Assembly (NCBI RefSeq): GCF_030580855.1 | Contig: NZ_JAUQOP010000002.1 | Span: 248,001 to 312,000, forward strand | Origin: Pseudomonas citrullilanati | GTDB lineage: Bacteria > Pseudomonadota > Gammaproteobacteria > Pseudomonadales > Pseudomonadaceae | Reading direction: 5' to 3' | Length of the DNA: 64,000 bases | Shown here: positions 1-9,969 of the stretch, piece by piece | How positions within the stretch are numbered: the first letter of the stretch is position 1 | Layout of the letters: the number at the start of each line of letters is the position of its first letter | Program-made: the position numbers and the translations under genes | The notes under the pieces: model-generated | Databases searched by the model: none | What the model was told of the DNA's origin: nothing | The model's input: the letters and a program-made list of their open reading frames with translations, nothing else

Positions 1-1
1 G

Positions 2-484
2 GAAGAGCTGGTGCGCATGGTCGCCGCAGATCCGAAGTACGGCTACAACCTCAAGCCGCAGAACGTGATCGGCGTGACCACGCTGCTCAAGGATCGCAAG
101 ACGGGCGAGCTGACCACGGCCCGCAAGCAGATCACTGCCGGCAAGTATGACGAGAAGGCCAACCTGGACCTGGAATACACGCCCTACCTGTGGACGCCGG
201 CGACCTGGATGGCCGGCAAGCACGCGGCAATCCTGACCTACATCGACGAGTGGAAGAAACCGGTCCTGGTGGGCGGCGATACGCCGAGCAGCGATGGCTA
301 CATGTTGTTCCACGATGTGGACGTGGCCAAGGGCGGCATCCACCTGTGGGTCAACCGCAAGGATAAATACATGACCCAGCTCAACGGCATGATGGCCAAG
401 CACGCTGCCGCCCAGGCCAAGGAAGGGCTGCCGGTGACGGCGGACAAGAACTGGGTGATCGTCAAGCCGGAGGAGATCCAGTAA
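2..484 (+). CDS. HAD-type phosphatase, C-terminal part (probable phosphorylcholine phosphatase family)
   Basis: The 5' end lies outside the window; the open frame enters at base 2 and ends at a TAA at 482-484, leaving about 160 residues. The visible part has a GGDTPSSDGYML stretch that fits the acidic motif IV of HAD-superfamily hydrolases (two Asp coordinating Mg2+), followed by a short alpha/beta tail ending in ADKNWVIVKPEE. This resembles the C-terminus of Pseudomonas secreted HAD phosphatases such as phosphorylcholine phosphatase, which releases phosphate from phosphocholine. The N-terminal signal peptide and nucleophile Asp motif cannot be seen, so the substrate is inferred. A REP doublet follows and separates it from the convergent ilvD. 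Confidence 0.6.
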   Translation, partial: EELVRMVAADPKYGYNLKPQNVIGVTTLLKDRKTGELTTARKQITAGKYDEKANLDLEYTPYLWTPATWMAGKHAAILTYIDEWKKPVLVGGDTPSSDGYMLFHDVDVAKGGIHLWVNRKDKYMTQLNGMMAKHAAAQAKEGLPVTADKNWVIVKPEEIQ

Positions 485-507
485 GCCTATGCCTGCATTG
501 CAGATCC

Positions 508-600
508 CCTGTGGGAGCGAGCTTGCTCGCGATAGCGGTCATTCAGTCGCATGAATGTTGGCTGACCTGACGCCTTCGCGAGCAGGCTCGCTCCCACAGG
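508..600. repeat. REP doublet (inverted pair, family I)
   Basis: Two REP hairpins face each other. CCTGTGGGAGCGAGCTTGCT at about 508-527 is mirrored by a TTCGCGAGCAGGCTCGCTCC copy at about 575-594, with a short unrelated spacer. The pair lies between convergent genes, the usual place for Pseudomonas REPINs. Confidence 0.9.
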
Positions 601-619
601 ATGAAATTCCATTGCCAAT

Positions 620-652
620 AAAAATGCCCCGCACTTGGCGGGGCATTTTTAT
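620..652 (-). terminator. Rho-independent terminator of ilvD (bidirectional)
   Basis: AAAAATGCCCC is mirrored by GGGGCATTTTT around a GCACTTGGC loop. The stem is GC-rich and has a T run on either strand, so it can stop ilvD transcription from the right and read-through from the left. It ends about 16 bp after the ilvD stop. Confidence 0.9.
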
Positions 653-667
653 TCCGGCATCGGACGC

Positions 668-2509
668 TTACAGACCGTCCAGCAACGCCTTGTTGCGCAC
701 CGCACCCTTGTCGGCGCTGGTGGCGAGCAGGGCATAGGCCTTGAGTGCCGTGGTGACCTTGCGCGGACGCGCTTCCACCGGCTTCCAGCCTTTCTTGTCC
801 TGCACGACGCGACGTGCGGCCAGCTCTTCATCGCTGATCAACAGGTTGATCGAGCGGTTCGGAATGTCGATCAGCACCTTGTCGCCATCCTGCACCAGGC
901 CGATGGCGCCACCCGCCGCCGCTTCAGGCGAGGCGTGGCCGATGGACAGGCCCGAAGTGCCGCCGGAGAAACGGCCGTCGGTCAGCAGGGCGCACGCCTT
1001 GCCCAGGCCCTTGGACTTCAGGTAGGACGTGGGGTAGAGCATTTCCTGCATGCCCGGGCCGCCTTTCGGGCCCTCGTAGCGAATGATCACGATGTCGCCT
1101 TCCTTCACCTCGTCGGCGAGGATCCCACGCACCGCGCTGTCCTGGCTTTCGAAGATCTTGGCGTTGCCTTCGAACACATGGATCGACTCGTCGACGCCCG
1201 CGGTCTTCACCACGCAGCCGTCCAGGGCGATGTTGCCGTACAGCACGGCCAGGCCGCCTTCCTTGGAGTAGGCGTGCTCGACGCTGCGGATGCAGCCGTT
1301 CTCACGGTCGTCGTCCAGGGTTTCCCAGCGGGTCGACTGGCTGAACGCGGTTTGCGTCGGAATGCCCGCCGGGCCAGCCTTGAAGAAATGATGCACGGCT
1401 TCGTCGTTGGTCTGGGTGATGTCCCACTTGGCGATGGCGTCGGCCATGGTCTTGCTGTGCACGGTCGGCAAGTCGGTGTGCAACAGCCCGCCACGGGCCA
1501 GGGAACCGAGGATGCTGATGATCCCGCCGGCGCGGTGCACGTCTTCCATGTGGTACTTCTGGATGTTCGGCGCGACCTTGCACAGCTGCGGCACGTTGCG
1601 GGACAGGCGGTCGATGTCGCGCAGGTCGAAATCGATCTCGGCTTCCTGGGCGGCGGCCAGCAGGTGCAGGATGGTGTTGGTGGAACCGCCCATGGCGATG
1701 TCCAGGGTCATGGCGTTCTCGAACGCCTTGAAGTTGGCGATGTTGCGCGGCAACACCGACTCGTCGTTCTCGCCGTAGTAGCGCTTGCACAGCTCGACGA
1801 TGGTCCGGCCGGCCTGCAGGAACAGCTGTTCGCGGTCGCTGTGGGTGGCCAGGGTCGAACCGTTGCCCGGCAGGGCCAGGCCCAGCGCCTCGGTGAGGCA
1901 GTTCATCGAGTTGGCGGTGAACATGCCGGAGCACGAACCGCAGGTCGGACAGGCGCTACGCTCGTACTCGGCGACCTTCTCGTCGGAAGCGCTGGAGTCG
2001 GCGGCGATCACCATGGCATCCACCAGGTCGAGGCCGTGGCTGGCCAGCTTGGTCTTGCCGGCTTCCATCGGGCCACCGGAGACGAAGATCACCGGGATAT
2101 TCAGGCGCAGGGCGGCCATCAGCATGCCAGGGGTGATCTTGTCGCAGTTGGAAATGCACACGATGGCGTCGGCGCAATGGGCGTTGACCATGTACTCGAC
2201 GGAGTCGGCGATGATCTCGCGGCTCGGCAGCGAATAGAGCATGCCGTCGTGGCCCATGGCGATGCCGTCATCCACGGCGATGGTGTTGAATTCCTTCGCC
2301 ACGCCGCCAGCGCGTTCGATTTCCCGGGCAACCAGTTGACCCAGGTCCTTGAGGTGCACGTGCCCCGGTACGAACTGGGTGAAGGAGTTGGCGACGGCGA
2401 TGATCGGCTTCTTGAAGTCGTCATCCTTCATCCCCGTGGCGCGCCACAAGGCACGGGCGCCGGCCATGTTGCGGCCATGGGTGGATGTTTTCGAGCGGTA
2501 ATCGGGCAT
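668..2509 (-). CDS. ilvD: Dihydroxy-acid dehydratase
   Basis: IlvD dehydrates 2,3-dihydroxy-isovalerate and 2,3-dihydroxy-3-methylvalerate to the 2-keto acids that precede valine, leucine and isoleucine. It is a cytoplasmic iron-sulfur enzyme. The 613 residues match the usual length (about 616 in E. coli). Visible signatures are the N-terminal [18 protein letters not shown], the cluster-binding NCDKITPG with Cys122, and the Cys-rich [16 protein letters not shown] around residues 187-202. The C-terminal domain carries the [15 protein letters not shown] region. The start was chosen at the conserved MPDYRS N-terminus; a GGAG-type ribosome binding site (GAGTG, about 5 bp upstream) precedes it. 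It appears to be monocistronic, with its own terminator downstream. Confidence 0.98.
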   Translation of the reverse strand: MPDYRSKTSTHGRNMAGARALWRATGMKDDDFKKPIIAVANSFTQFVPGHVHLKDLGQLVAREIERAGGVAKEFNTIAVDDGIAMGHDGMLYSLPSREIIADSVEYMVNAHCADAIVCISNCDKITPGMLMAALRLNIPVIFVSGGPMEAGKTKLASHGLDLVDAMVIAADSSASDEKVAEYERSACPTCGSCSGMFTANSMNCLTEALGLALPGNGSTLATHSDREQLFLQAGRTIVELCKRYYGENDESVLPRNIANFKAFENAMTLDIAMGGSTNTILHLLAAAQEAEIDFDLRDIDRLSRNVPQLCKVAPNIQKYHMEDVHRAGGIISILGSLARGGLLHTDLPTVHSKTMADAIAKWDITQTNDEAVHHFFKAGPAGIPTQTAFSQSTRWETLDDDRENGCIRSVEHAYSKEGGLAVLYGNIALDGCVVKTAGVDESIHVFEGNAKIFESQDSAVRGILADEVKEGDIVIIRYEGPKGGPGMQEMLYPTSYLKSKGLGKACALLTDGRFSGGTSGLSIGHASPEAAAGGAIGLVQDGDKVLIDIPNRSINLLISDEELAARRVVQDKKGWKPVEARPRKVTTALKAYALLATSADKGAVRNKALLDGL

Positions 2510-2913
2510 GGAACACTCCGGGCGGCTAATCAGGTACTAATCAGGTATCAAGGGGAAGTGAGCGTCTGTTGACCTCTGGAACACCCGGGAATGGCGCAGT
2601 GTCCGGAAGTGGCCGATGACTGCGCAGGATCGCTGCGCGCCAGGGCATGGGCTCATAAACCCGCCGGGGATGAATGGCGATGAATGTCGCGATTCTACAC
2701 CGCTGGCGTCAGGATGAAATGACGCAAAGCGCTGATCGGGCGCGAATGTCGCGCTTGGGGCGATGACCGGGCGGCTTCAACCGACGAGAAGCGTCCTGTG
2801 ACGATGCCGCACCAGCCCATTGAGCGCCAATCCCAGGAGACTGAGCGCGATCAGGCATAGCGACAGGGTGGTAGGCGGGGCCCAGAGCTTGGCGCCGGCC
2901 CCGCCAACGGCAC
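2510..2913. other. 404 bp intergenic region upstream of ilvD
   Basis: This gap lies between two minus-strand genes and should contain the ilvD promoter. Just upstream of ilvD, at 2527-2548, an 11 bp unit TAATCAGGTAC is followed at once by TAATCAGGTAT, an imperfect tandem repeat. At its far end (2777-2912) a minus-strand frame without ATG or GTG reads like a hydrophobic helix and may be a gene remnant; it is described as a finding. No RNA gene or terminator was recognised. Confidence 0.6.
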
Positions 2914-4110
2914 TCAGCTGTTAGGCAACAACCGGCAAGTGATGCTTTTGATATAGCGGGTTTCGGCGATGGCCGGGTGTACCGGGTGGTCGGGGCCCTG
3001 GCCGCCGCGTTCGAGCAGTTGGATGTTGCGGTCCAGGTGGCGGGCGCTGGTCAGCAGGATGTTTTGCAGGTCGTCCTCGGGCAGGTGCATCGAGCACGAG
3101 GCGCTGACCAGGATGCCGTCCTTGCTGAGCAGGCGCATGGCTTGTTCGTTGAGGCGGCGGTAGGCGCCTTCGCCGTTCTTGAGGTCTTTCTTGCGCTTGA
3201 TGAAGGCCGGTGGGTCGGCGACGATCACGTCGAAGCGCTCTTCGCTGGCCTTGAGCTCCTTCAGGGCTTCGAAGACGTCGCCTTCGATGCAGGTCAGTTT
3301 CTCGGCGAAGCCGTTCAACGCGGCGTTGCGCTCGACGCCGTCGAGGGCGAAGGCCGAGGCGTCGACGCAGAACACTTCGCTGGCCCCGAACGCCGCCGCT
3401 TGCACGCCCCAGCCACCGATGTAGCTGAACAGGTCCAGCACGCGCTTGCCCTTGGCGTAAGGGGCCAGGCGTGCGCGGTTCATGCGGTGGTCGTAGAACC
3501 AGCCGGTCTTCTGGCCTTCCATGACCGGCGCTTCGAACTTCACGCCGTTCTCTTCCAGGGCGACCCACTCCGGCACGAGGCCGAACACGGTCTCGACGTA
3601 GCGGTTCAGGCCTTCGGCGTCGCGGGCGGCGGAGTCGTTCTTGAACAGGATGCCGCTGGGCTTGAGCACCTGGGTCAGGGCCGCGATCACGTTGTCCTTG
3701 TGGGCTTCCATGGTGGCGGAGGCGATCTGCACCACCAGAATGTCGCCGAAACGGTCGACCACCAGGCCCGGCAACAGGTCGGAGTCACCGTAGACCAGGC
3801 GATAGAACGGCTTGTCGAACAACCGCTCGCGCAGCGACAGCGCCACGTTGAGGCGATGCACCAGCAGGGATTTGTCCAGCGGCAGCTTCACGTCACGGGA
3901 CAGCAGGCGCGCGCAGATCAGGTTGTTGGGGCTCATCGCGACGATGCCCAGCGGCTTGCCGCCGGCCGCTTCGAGGACCGCCTGGTCGCCGGCCTGGAAA
4001 CCGTGCAGTGGCGTGGCGGCCACATCGATTTCGTTACTGTAGACCCACAAGTGACCGGCGCGCAGGCGACGGTCGGCGTTGGCTTTGAGGCGCAGGCTAG
4101 GCAGGGACAT
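2914..4110 (-). CDS. rlmI: 23S rRNA (cytosine(1962)-C5)-methyltransferase RlmI
   Basis: RlmI methylates C1962 of 23S rRNA using S-adenosylmethionine. The 398-residue protein has an N-terminal PUA domain (about 1-80, beginning MSLPSLRLKANADRRLRAGH). A middle domain with GDSDLLPGLVVDRFGD follows, and then a Rossmann methyltransferase domain with VLDLFSYIGGWGVQAA near residue 220, VIVADPPAF near 295 and the catalytic cysteine in SCSMHL near 340. Length and motif order agree with E. coli RlmI (396 residues). It lies between ilvD and a PfpI gene, all on the minus strand but with long gaps, so it is probably transcribed alone. Confidence 0.95.
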   Translation of the reverse strand: MSLPSLRLKANADRRLRAGHLWVYSNEIDVAATPLHGFQAGDQAVLEAAGGKPLGIVAMSPNNLICARLLSRDVKLPLDKSLLVHRLNVALSLRERLFDKPFYRLVYGDSDLLPGLVVDRFGDILVVQIASATMEAHKDNVIAALTQVLKPSGILFKNDSAARDAEGLNRYVETVFGLVPEWVALEENGVKFEAPVMEGQKTGWFYDHRMNRARLAPYAKGKRVLDLFSYIGGWGVQAAAFGASEVFCVDASAFALDGVERNAALNGFAEKLTCIEGDVFEALKELKASEERFDVIVADPPAFIKRKKDLKNGEGAYRRLNEQAMRLLSKDGILVSASCSMHLPEDDLQNILLTSARHLDRNIQLLERGGQGPDHPVHPAIAETRYIKSITCRLLPNS

Positions 4111-4208
4111 GACGTCGCTCCGGAAAAAAGAGCGGGAGTATAGCGTGTTGCAGTGTTGGCGGGTTTGAAGCGCGATGAAACGCAGGGGATAAGCTGGACG
4201 AGGAATCC

Positions 4209-4340
4209 GTGGCGAGGGGATTTATCCCCGCTGGGGTGCGAAGCAGCCCTGAAACCTGAGCCCGCGGTGCATCAGCCTGGCCGAGGTAGCTGTTTTTGGG
4301 ACCGCTTCGCGCTCCAGCGGGGATAAATCCCCTCGCCACG
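4209..4340. repeat. Long palindromic repeat, family II (copy 1 of 5)
   Basis: The element starts GTGGCGAGGGGATTTATCCC and ends with the inverted form GGGATAAATCCCCTCGCCAC, about 130 bp apart. Inner arms related to GCGAAGCAGCCC and GCGCTCCAGCGG add secondary pairing. It occupies the 5' side of rlmI, between it and the pfpI gene end. The other copies are near 31.4, 34.8, 46.2 and 63.8 kb. Confidence 0.9.
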
Positions 4341-4365
4341 GGTTTGTGTCCGGCTTACCGATCGG

Positions 4366-4905
4366 TCAGGCGGACAGCGCGCCGATCAGCTCGCGATTGA
4401 ACGCCGGGATGTCATCCGGCTGGCGACTGCTGATCAGCGTCCCGTCCTTGACCACTTCCTTGTCGACCCAGTTCGCCCCGGCGTTGACCAGGTCGTCCTT
4501 GAGGGTCTTGTAGCTGGTCATGGTCTTGCCCTTGACCAGCCCGGACGACACCAGCAGCCAGCCACCGTGGCAGATCACCGCGATGGGCTTGCTGGCGGCC
4601 TCGAAGCCCTTCACCAGTGCCTGCGCGTCGGGGTCGATGCGGATGGTGTCGGAGTTCTGCACGCCGCCGGGCAGCACCACGGCGTCGTACTGTTCGACGT
4701 TGGCGGCCTTGAAGGTCAGGTCGATCTTGAAGTCGTCGGCGGGTTTGTCATGGTTCCAGCCTTTGACCTGGCCTTCATCGGCGGAAATGATGTCCACCTT
4801 GGCGCCGGCCTGTTCCAGCGCCTGTTTCGGGCCGGTCAGTTCGGCCTGTTCGAAACCGTCGGTCACCAGGATGGCGACACGCTTGTTGTTCAGCGAACCG
4901 GGCAT
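4366..4905 (-). CDS. DJ-1/PfpI family protein (type 1 glutamine amidotransferase-like)
   Basis: This 179-residue protein belongs to the PfpI/YhbO branch of the DJ-1 superfamily, whose members act in stress protection, as glyoxalase/deglycase-like enzymes or as proteases. RVAILVTDGFEQAEL at the N-terminus and the nucleophile elbow AVICHGGWLL (Cys near residue 105, followed by His) are diagnostic. The start was placed at ATG 4905 because an excellent GAGGAG ribosome binding site lies 6 bp upstream; an in-frame extension to 5040 lacks both homology and a ribosome binding site. The exact substrate cannot be told from the sequence. Confidence 0.92.
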   Translation of the reverse strand: MPGSLNNKRVAILVTDGFEQAELTGPKQALEQAGAKVDIISADEGQVKGWNHDKPADDFKIDLTFKAANVEQYDAVVLPGGVQNSDTIRIDPDAQALVKGFEAASKPIAVICHGGWLLVSSGLVKGKTMTSYKTLKDDLVNAGANWVDKEVVKDGTLISSRQPDDIPAFNRELIGALSA

Positions 4906-5082
4906 GGAAAATCTCCTCAAGCTGAGTGGGTGGGCTGCCGACCTAAGCCTTGACGCAGGCTTGCTGTCGGCCCTACAGAGTCCGAAGCCGATGCCCGACG
5001 GAAAGTTCCGCGCATCTACCCGACGGTGTATCGGATCCATCTTTAGGGGTTAGAATCCCCGCTCGACCCAGAGTGTGTACTC

Positions 5083-5952
5083 ATGTCCCAAGAGCTTTCC
5101 GCCGAACAGATCCAACAATCCTTGCAAGGCATCAGTGTGCCGCCCCAGCCGCAGATCATGGTGGATCTGCAAATGGAGCAGTACATGCCCGACCCGGACC
5201 TGGACACCATCGCCAAGCTGATCTCCCAGGACCCGGGCCTTTCGGGGGCCTTGCTCAAGATCGTCAACTCGCCGTACTACGGCTTGCGCAACAAGATCAC
5301 CTCGATCCAGCGCGCGGTGAACCTGCTGGGCAGTCGGTCGATCATCAACCTGATCAATGCGCAGTCGATCAAGGGCGAGCTGCACGATGACGCCATCGTC
5401 ACCCTGAACCGTTTCTGGGACACCGCCCAGGACGTGGCGATGACCTGCCTGACCCTGGCCAAGCGCGTCGGCCTGGAGAACGGCGACGAAGCCTACGCAC
5501 TGGGGCTGTTCCACGATTGCGGCGTGCCGTTGATGCTCAAGCAGTTCCCCAACTACATGAGCGTGCTGGAACAGGCCTACGCCAATGCCAGCGCCGAATG
5601 CCGGGTGGTGGACACCGAGAACCGCGAGTTCAACACCAACCATGCGGTGGTCGGCTACTACACTTCCAAGTCCTGGCGCCTGCCGGATCACGTCAGCCAG
5701 GCCATCGCCAACCACCACAATGCCCTGGCGGTGTTCAGCGACGAGTCCTCGCGCAACAACACCGCGTTGAAGAACCTGCTGGCGATCCTGAAGATGTCCG
5801 AGAACATCTGTGCTTCCCACCGGGTGCTGGGCAACCAGCCCGAAGACCACGAGTGGGACAGCGTCGGGGCGCTGGTGCTCGACTACATCGGTTTGTCGGA
5901 ATACGACTTCCAGACCCAGAAACAGGAAATCCGCGACCTTTCCAGCCGCTGA
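5083..5952 (+). CDS. HDOD domain protein
   Basis: This 289-residue cytoplasmic protein consists almost wholly of an HDOD domain (about residues 15-215), a relative of the HD phosphohydrolase fold usually found in signalling proteins. Typical stretches are ISQDPGLSGALLKIVNSPYY, ITSIQRAVNLLG, LGLFHDCGVPLML and IANHHNAL. HDOD proteins generally lack a confirmed catalytic activity and serve as regulators in Pseudomonas and Xanthomonas; no GGDEF, EAL or receiver domain is attached here. It lies 28 bp before mutM on the same strand, so the two may be co-transcribed. Its specific role is unknown. Confidence 0.9.
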   Translation: MSQELSAEQIQQSLQGISVPPQPQIMVDLQMEQYMPDPDLDTIAKLISQDPGLSGALLKIVNSPYYGLRNKITSIQRAVNLLGSRSIINLINAQSIKGELHDDAIVTLNRFWDTAQDVAMTCLTLAKRVGLENGDEAYALGLFHDCGVPLMLKQFPNYMSVLEQAYANASAECRVVDTENREFNTNHAVVGYYTSKSWRLPDHVSQAIANHHNALAVFSDESSRNNTALKNLLAILKMSENICASHRVLGNQPEDHEWDSVGALVLDYIGLSEYDFQTQKQEIRDLSSR

Positions 5953-5980
5953 GTGCCGGTTCGCCTGACTCGAGAGCCCC

Positions 5981-6793
5981 ATGCCAGAATTGCCTGAAGT
6001 CGAAACCACCCGTCGCGGCATTGCCCCGCACCTCGAAGGACAGCGGGTCAGCCGCGTACTGGTGCGCGATCACCGCCTGCGCTGGCCGATCCCCGAAGAC
6101 CTCGATGTGCGGCTCTCCGGCCAGCGCATCATGCAGGTGGAGCGGCGGGCCAAGTACCTGTTGATCAATGCCGAGGTCGGCACGTTGATCAGTCACTTGG
6201 GCATGTCCGGCAACCTGCGGCTGGTGGAGATCGGCATGCCGGCGGGCAAGCACGAGCATGTGGACATCGAGCTGGAGTCCGGCCTGGCCTTGCGCTACAC
6301 CGATCCACGCCGCTTCGGCGCGATGCTCTGGAGCCTCGACCCGCTCAATCATGAGTTGCTGGTTCGACTCGGGCCGGAGCCGTTGACCGACCTGTTTGAC
6401 GGCGAGCGCCTGTTCCAGCTGTCCCGGGGCCGCTCCATGGCGGTCAAGCCGTTCATCATGGACAACGCCGTGGTGGTGGGCGTGGGCAATATCTATGCGA
6501 CCGAGGCCCTGTTTGCCGCCGGCATCGACCCGCGCCGGCCGGCCGGGGGGATTTCCCGGGCGCGTTACCTGAAGCTGGCCATCGAGATCAAGCGCATCCT
6601 CGCCCATGCCATCGAGCGCGGCGGCACCACCCTGCGGGATTTCATCGGCGGCGACGGCCAGCCGGGGTATTTCCAGCAGGAGCTGTTCGTCTACGGGCGC
6701 GGGGGCGAATTGTGCAAGGTCTGTGGCACGGGGCTGCGGGAAATCCGCCTCGGCCAGCGTGCCAGTGTCTGGTGTCCACGCTGCCAGCGCTGA
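5981..6793 (+). CDS. mutM: Formamidopyrimidine-DNA glycosylase
   Basis: MutM (Fpg) removes 8-oxoguanine and formamidopyrimidines from DNA and nicks the strand by beta,delta-elimination. The 270-residue protein begins with the invariant [14 protein letters not shown], where Pro2 becomes the catalytic N-terminus and Glu3 assists. It has the DNA-contact segment [10 protein letters not shown] and the helix-two-turn-helix region [13 protein letters not shown]. It closes with a C-terminal zinc finger, CKVC at about 244-247 and CPRC near the end. Length matches E. coli (269). Confidence 0.98.
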   Translation: MPELPEVETTRRGIAPHLEGQRVSRVLVRDHRLRWPIPEDLDVRLSGQRIMQVERRAKYLLINAEVGTLISHLGMSGNLRLVEIGMPAGKHEHVDIELESGLALRYTDPRRFGAMLWSLDPLNHELLVRLGPEPLTDLFDGERLFQLSRGRSMAVKPFIMDNAVVVGVGNIYATEALFAAGIDPRRPAGGISRARYLKLAIEIKRILAHAIERGGTTLRDFIGGDGQPGYFQQELFVYGRGGELCKVCGTGLREIRLGQRASVWCPRCQR

Positions 6794-6857
6794 CCTGGGC
6801 TGATCCGTCCTACGGTCTATAGTCAGTTGTCATACTGCTTAGCCGAAGGACCACCCC

Positions 6858-7178
6858 ATGAATCTGCTTCGTCTTGTCGTTCCAACGCTGCTGTTGAGTC
6901 TCGCTGCGCCCGTCCTGGCGAACGGCGGCAGCGGTGACCCGCGCTACACCATCCAGAACCCACCCGCCTACGCCATGCTTGGCGACCTGTTGATTGCCCG
7001 GCCATTGCTGCTCGCCGCCACCGTGATCGGCACGGGGGCGTTCGTGGTGTCGTTGCCCTTCACCGCACTGGGCGGCGGGGTGGGCGATGCAGGGAAAGCG
7101 CTGGTGGTGGACCCGGCGAAAGCCACGTTCGTGCGTTGCCTGGGGTGTATCGGCGAGGGGTTCGAGCAGGGGGAGTGA
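6858..7178 (+). CDS. Small exported protein of unknown function
   Basis: The 106-residue product starts with a clear Sec signal peptide (residues 1-21, [14 protein letters not shown] then NGG). A short polar segment with [15 protein letters not shown] follows, then a second hydrophobic stretch (about 47-75, [20 protein letters not shown]), a Gly-rich turn and a tail with [12 protein letters not shown] holding two cysteines. I believe similar proteins recur across Pseudomonas without a known function. The ATG at 6858 follows an AAGGACCACCCC ribosome binding site. It stands alone between mutM and a REP doublet. Confidence 0.75.
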   Translation: MNLLRLVVPTLLLSLAAPVLANGGSGDPRYTIQNPPAYAMLGDLLIARPLLLAATVIGTGAFVVSLPFTALGGGVGDAGKALVVDPAKATFVRCLGCIGEGFEQGE

Positions 7179-7187
7179 GGCGGGTCC

Positions 7188-7268
7188 CTTTCGCGAGCAG
7201 GCTCGCTCCCACAGAGCGTGCCGTGTCTGCCGCTGAAACCTTGTGGGAGCGAGCCTGCTCGCGATGGG
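7188..7268. repeat. REP doublet (family I)
   Basis: TTTCGCGAGCAGGCTCGCTC at about 7188-7207 faces the inverted TTGTGGGAGCGAGCCTGCTC starting at 7241. The pair lies between the convergent small exported protein gene and the ferredoxin gene. Confidence 0.9.
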
Positions 7269-7290
7269 GCGTGCAAGGCCGCCCGGAAAC

Positions 7291-8255
<965 letters not shown>

Positions 8256-8283
8256 CTATAGACGGTGCGAATAATCCGGATAT

Positions 8284-9879
8284 TCATGGTTTTTTCAAGC
8301 GCTCGGCCAGGGCCGTCGCCAATTGCGCCGTCAGCCCGTACACCGACAGCTGCGGGTTGGCGCCAATGCTGGTAGGGAACAATGAGCCGTCGTGGATCGA
8401 CAGGTTGGCCAGTTGGTGATGGCGGCCGAGGCTATCGGCGACGGCGGTTTTCGGGTCTTCGCCCATGGCGCAGCCACCCATCACGTGGGCGCTGCCCAGG
8501 CGCGTGCGGTACAGCTCCAGCGCCAGGCCGTCGATCTGCGTCCGGGCTTCGGCCAGGGTGCTCACGTAGCGGGCATCGCCGTGCACCGGCATCACGGCCT
8601 TGGCGCCGCCAGCGAACTGGATCTCGGCCATGCTGTGGAAGGCACGGCGCAAACCTTCCCAGGTATACGGCGACACCGCGTAGTCGAGCACCGGCGTGCC
8701 GTCGCCACGTAGCTCGACACGCCCGCCGGGGCTGTCCGGATGAAAACCGTCGCGCAGCAGGGCCAGCATCGCGTGGGTGTGGGGCAGGTTGCCCATGTGC
8801 GCGGCGTTCTCGGCGCCGAAGCCGCCCAGCAAGGTGGCGGCGAGCGCCGGGTGCAGGGGCGGCACTTCGAGTTTGTAGGACATTTTGCCGGTGGCACCGT
8901 CCTGCCATTGGAAATGGTCCGAGTAGATCGATTGCGGCGCGCCGTAGAACGGGTTGATGACCTCGTCGAATTGCCCGGCGGACATGTTCACCAGGTGCAG
9001 GAAGGTGCGCTTGCCCAGGCGGTCATGGGGATCCGGCGCCGCGGAGCGCAGCAGCAGGCCCGGGCTGTTGATGCCGCCGCCGGCCAGCACGTAGTGCCGC
9101 GCCTTGACCGTGATGCGCCGCCCGGTCGGGGCCACGCAGCGCTCATCCATGCCCACGCATTCCAGGCCGACGACCGCGTCATGCCTGATCACCAGGCGTT
9201 CGGCCCGGGCCAGGTAAAGCAGTGCGCCGCCCTTGTCCAGGGCCGCGGGAATGGTGGTGACCAGCATCGATTGCTTGGCGTTGGTCGGACAGCCCATGCC
9301 GCAATAGCCCAGGTTCCAGCAGCCGCGGACGTTGCGCGGGATCACGTGCCAGCTGTAGCCCAACTGCTCGCAACCCTTGCGGATCACATCGTTGTTGGCA
9401 TTGGGCGGAATCAACCAGGGCGTCACGCCCAGGCGTTGCTCCATTTTTTCGAACCAGGGCGCCATCTCCGCCGGGCTGTGTCCCTTGACGCCATGTTCGG
9501 CGGCCCAATGATCAAGGGTCTGCTCCGGGGTGCGGAAGCTCGACGTCCAGTTGATCAGCGTCGTCCCGCCCACGGCCCGGCCCTGGAGAATGGTGATGGC
9601 GCCGTCCTTGCTCATGCGCCCCAGGCCTTCCTGGTACAGGCTGGAATAGGCCTGGTCTTCGAGCAACTTGAAGTCGTCGCTGGTCTTGAGTGGCCCTTCC
9701 TCGATCAGCAACACGCGGTAGCCGGCGGCGCTGAGGATTTCCGCCGTGGTCCCACCGCCCGCGCCGCTGCCGATGATCGCCACGTCGGCCTCCAGGCTCA
9801 GGTCCTGGGCCAGTCGCGCGCCGTTGTGGGTGGTCCAGCCACGGGCCAGGCCTTCGCGGAAGAGATCGGGTACGGGCAT
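8284..9879 (-). CDS. GMC family FAD-dependent oxidoreductase (probable alcohol or polyol dehydrogenase)
   Basis: This 531-residue flavoprotein has an N-terminal Rossmann FAD-binding motif (VAIIGSGAGGGTTAEIL, about 34-50). The GMC signature GRAVGGTTLINWTSSFR follows near 100, and the second signature GGGINSPGLLLRS near 270. The C-terminal catalytic region has SAHVMGGCAMGEDP and NLSIHDGSLFPTSIGANPQLS. A Cys-rich CWNLGYCGMGCPTNAKQS segment is also present. It has no signal peptide. The gene just upstream encodes a Tat-signal lipoprotein resembling the small subunits that carry GMC dehydrogenases across the membrane, so export by hitchhiking is likely but inferred. The aldehyde dehydrogenase gene further upstream suggests that an alcohol is oxidised in two steps. 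Substrate unknown. Confidence 0.9.
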   Translation of the reverse strand: MPVPDLFREGLARGWTTHNGARLAQDLSLEADVAIIGSGAGGGTTAEILSAAGYRVLLIEEGPLKTSDDFKLLEDQAYSSLYQEGLGRMSKDGAITILQGRAVGGTTLINWTSSFRTPEQTLDHWAAEHGVKGHSPAEMAPWFEKMEQRLGVTPWLIPPNANNDVIRKGCEQLGYSWHVIPRNVRGCWNLGYCGMGCPTNAKQSMLVTTIPAALDKGGALLYLARAERLVIRHDAVVGLECVGMDERCVAPTGRRITVKARHYVLAGGGINSPGLLLRSAAPDPHDRLGKRTFLHLVNMSAGQFDEVINPFYGAPQSIYSDHFQWQDGATGKMSYKLEVPPLHPALAATLLGGFGAENAAHMGNLPHTHAMLALLRDGFHPDSPGGRVELRGDGTPVLDYAVSPYTWEGLRRAFHSMAEIQFAGGAKAVMPVHGDARYVSTLAEARTQIDGLALELYRTRLGSAHVMGGCAMGEDPKTAVADSLGRHHQLANLSIHDGSLFPTSIGANPQLSVYGLTAQLATALAERLKKP

Positions 9880-9921
9880 GTCGGATGCTCTGTTTGTCTT
9901 GGATTAACGGCGGGCCCCGAG

Positions 9922-9950
9922 GGCGAGCCCCTCTTTGTGTGGGGCTCGCC
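9922..9950. other. Perfect intercistronic hairpin
   Basis: GGCGAGCCCC and GGGGCTCGCC (10 bp perfect arms) flank a 9 nt loop in the 90 bp gap between the Tat lipoprotein gene and the GMC gene. No T run follows on the minus strand, so it looks like an mRNA-processing or stability hairpin rather than a terminator. Confidence 0.6.
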
Positions 9951-9969
9951 AAGGGATTCGACTGGGGTG

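Noticed and set aside
635..2572. 645-codon open frame on the plus strand over ilvD
   Set aside because: It is the antisense of ilvD, created by high GC at third positions. It has no family resemblance and ilvD is certain.
4366..5040. Longer PfpI-family start at 5040
   Set aside because: The extra 45 residues have no resemblance to the family, and the strong GAGGAG site is in front of ATG 4905.
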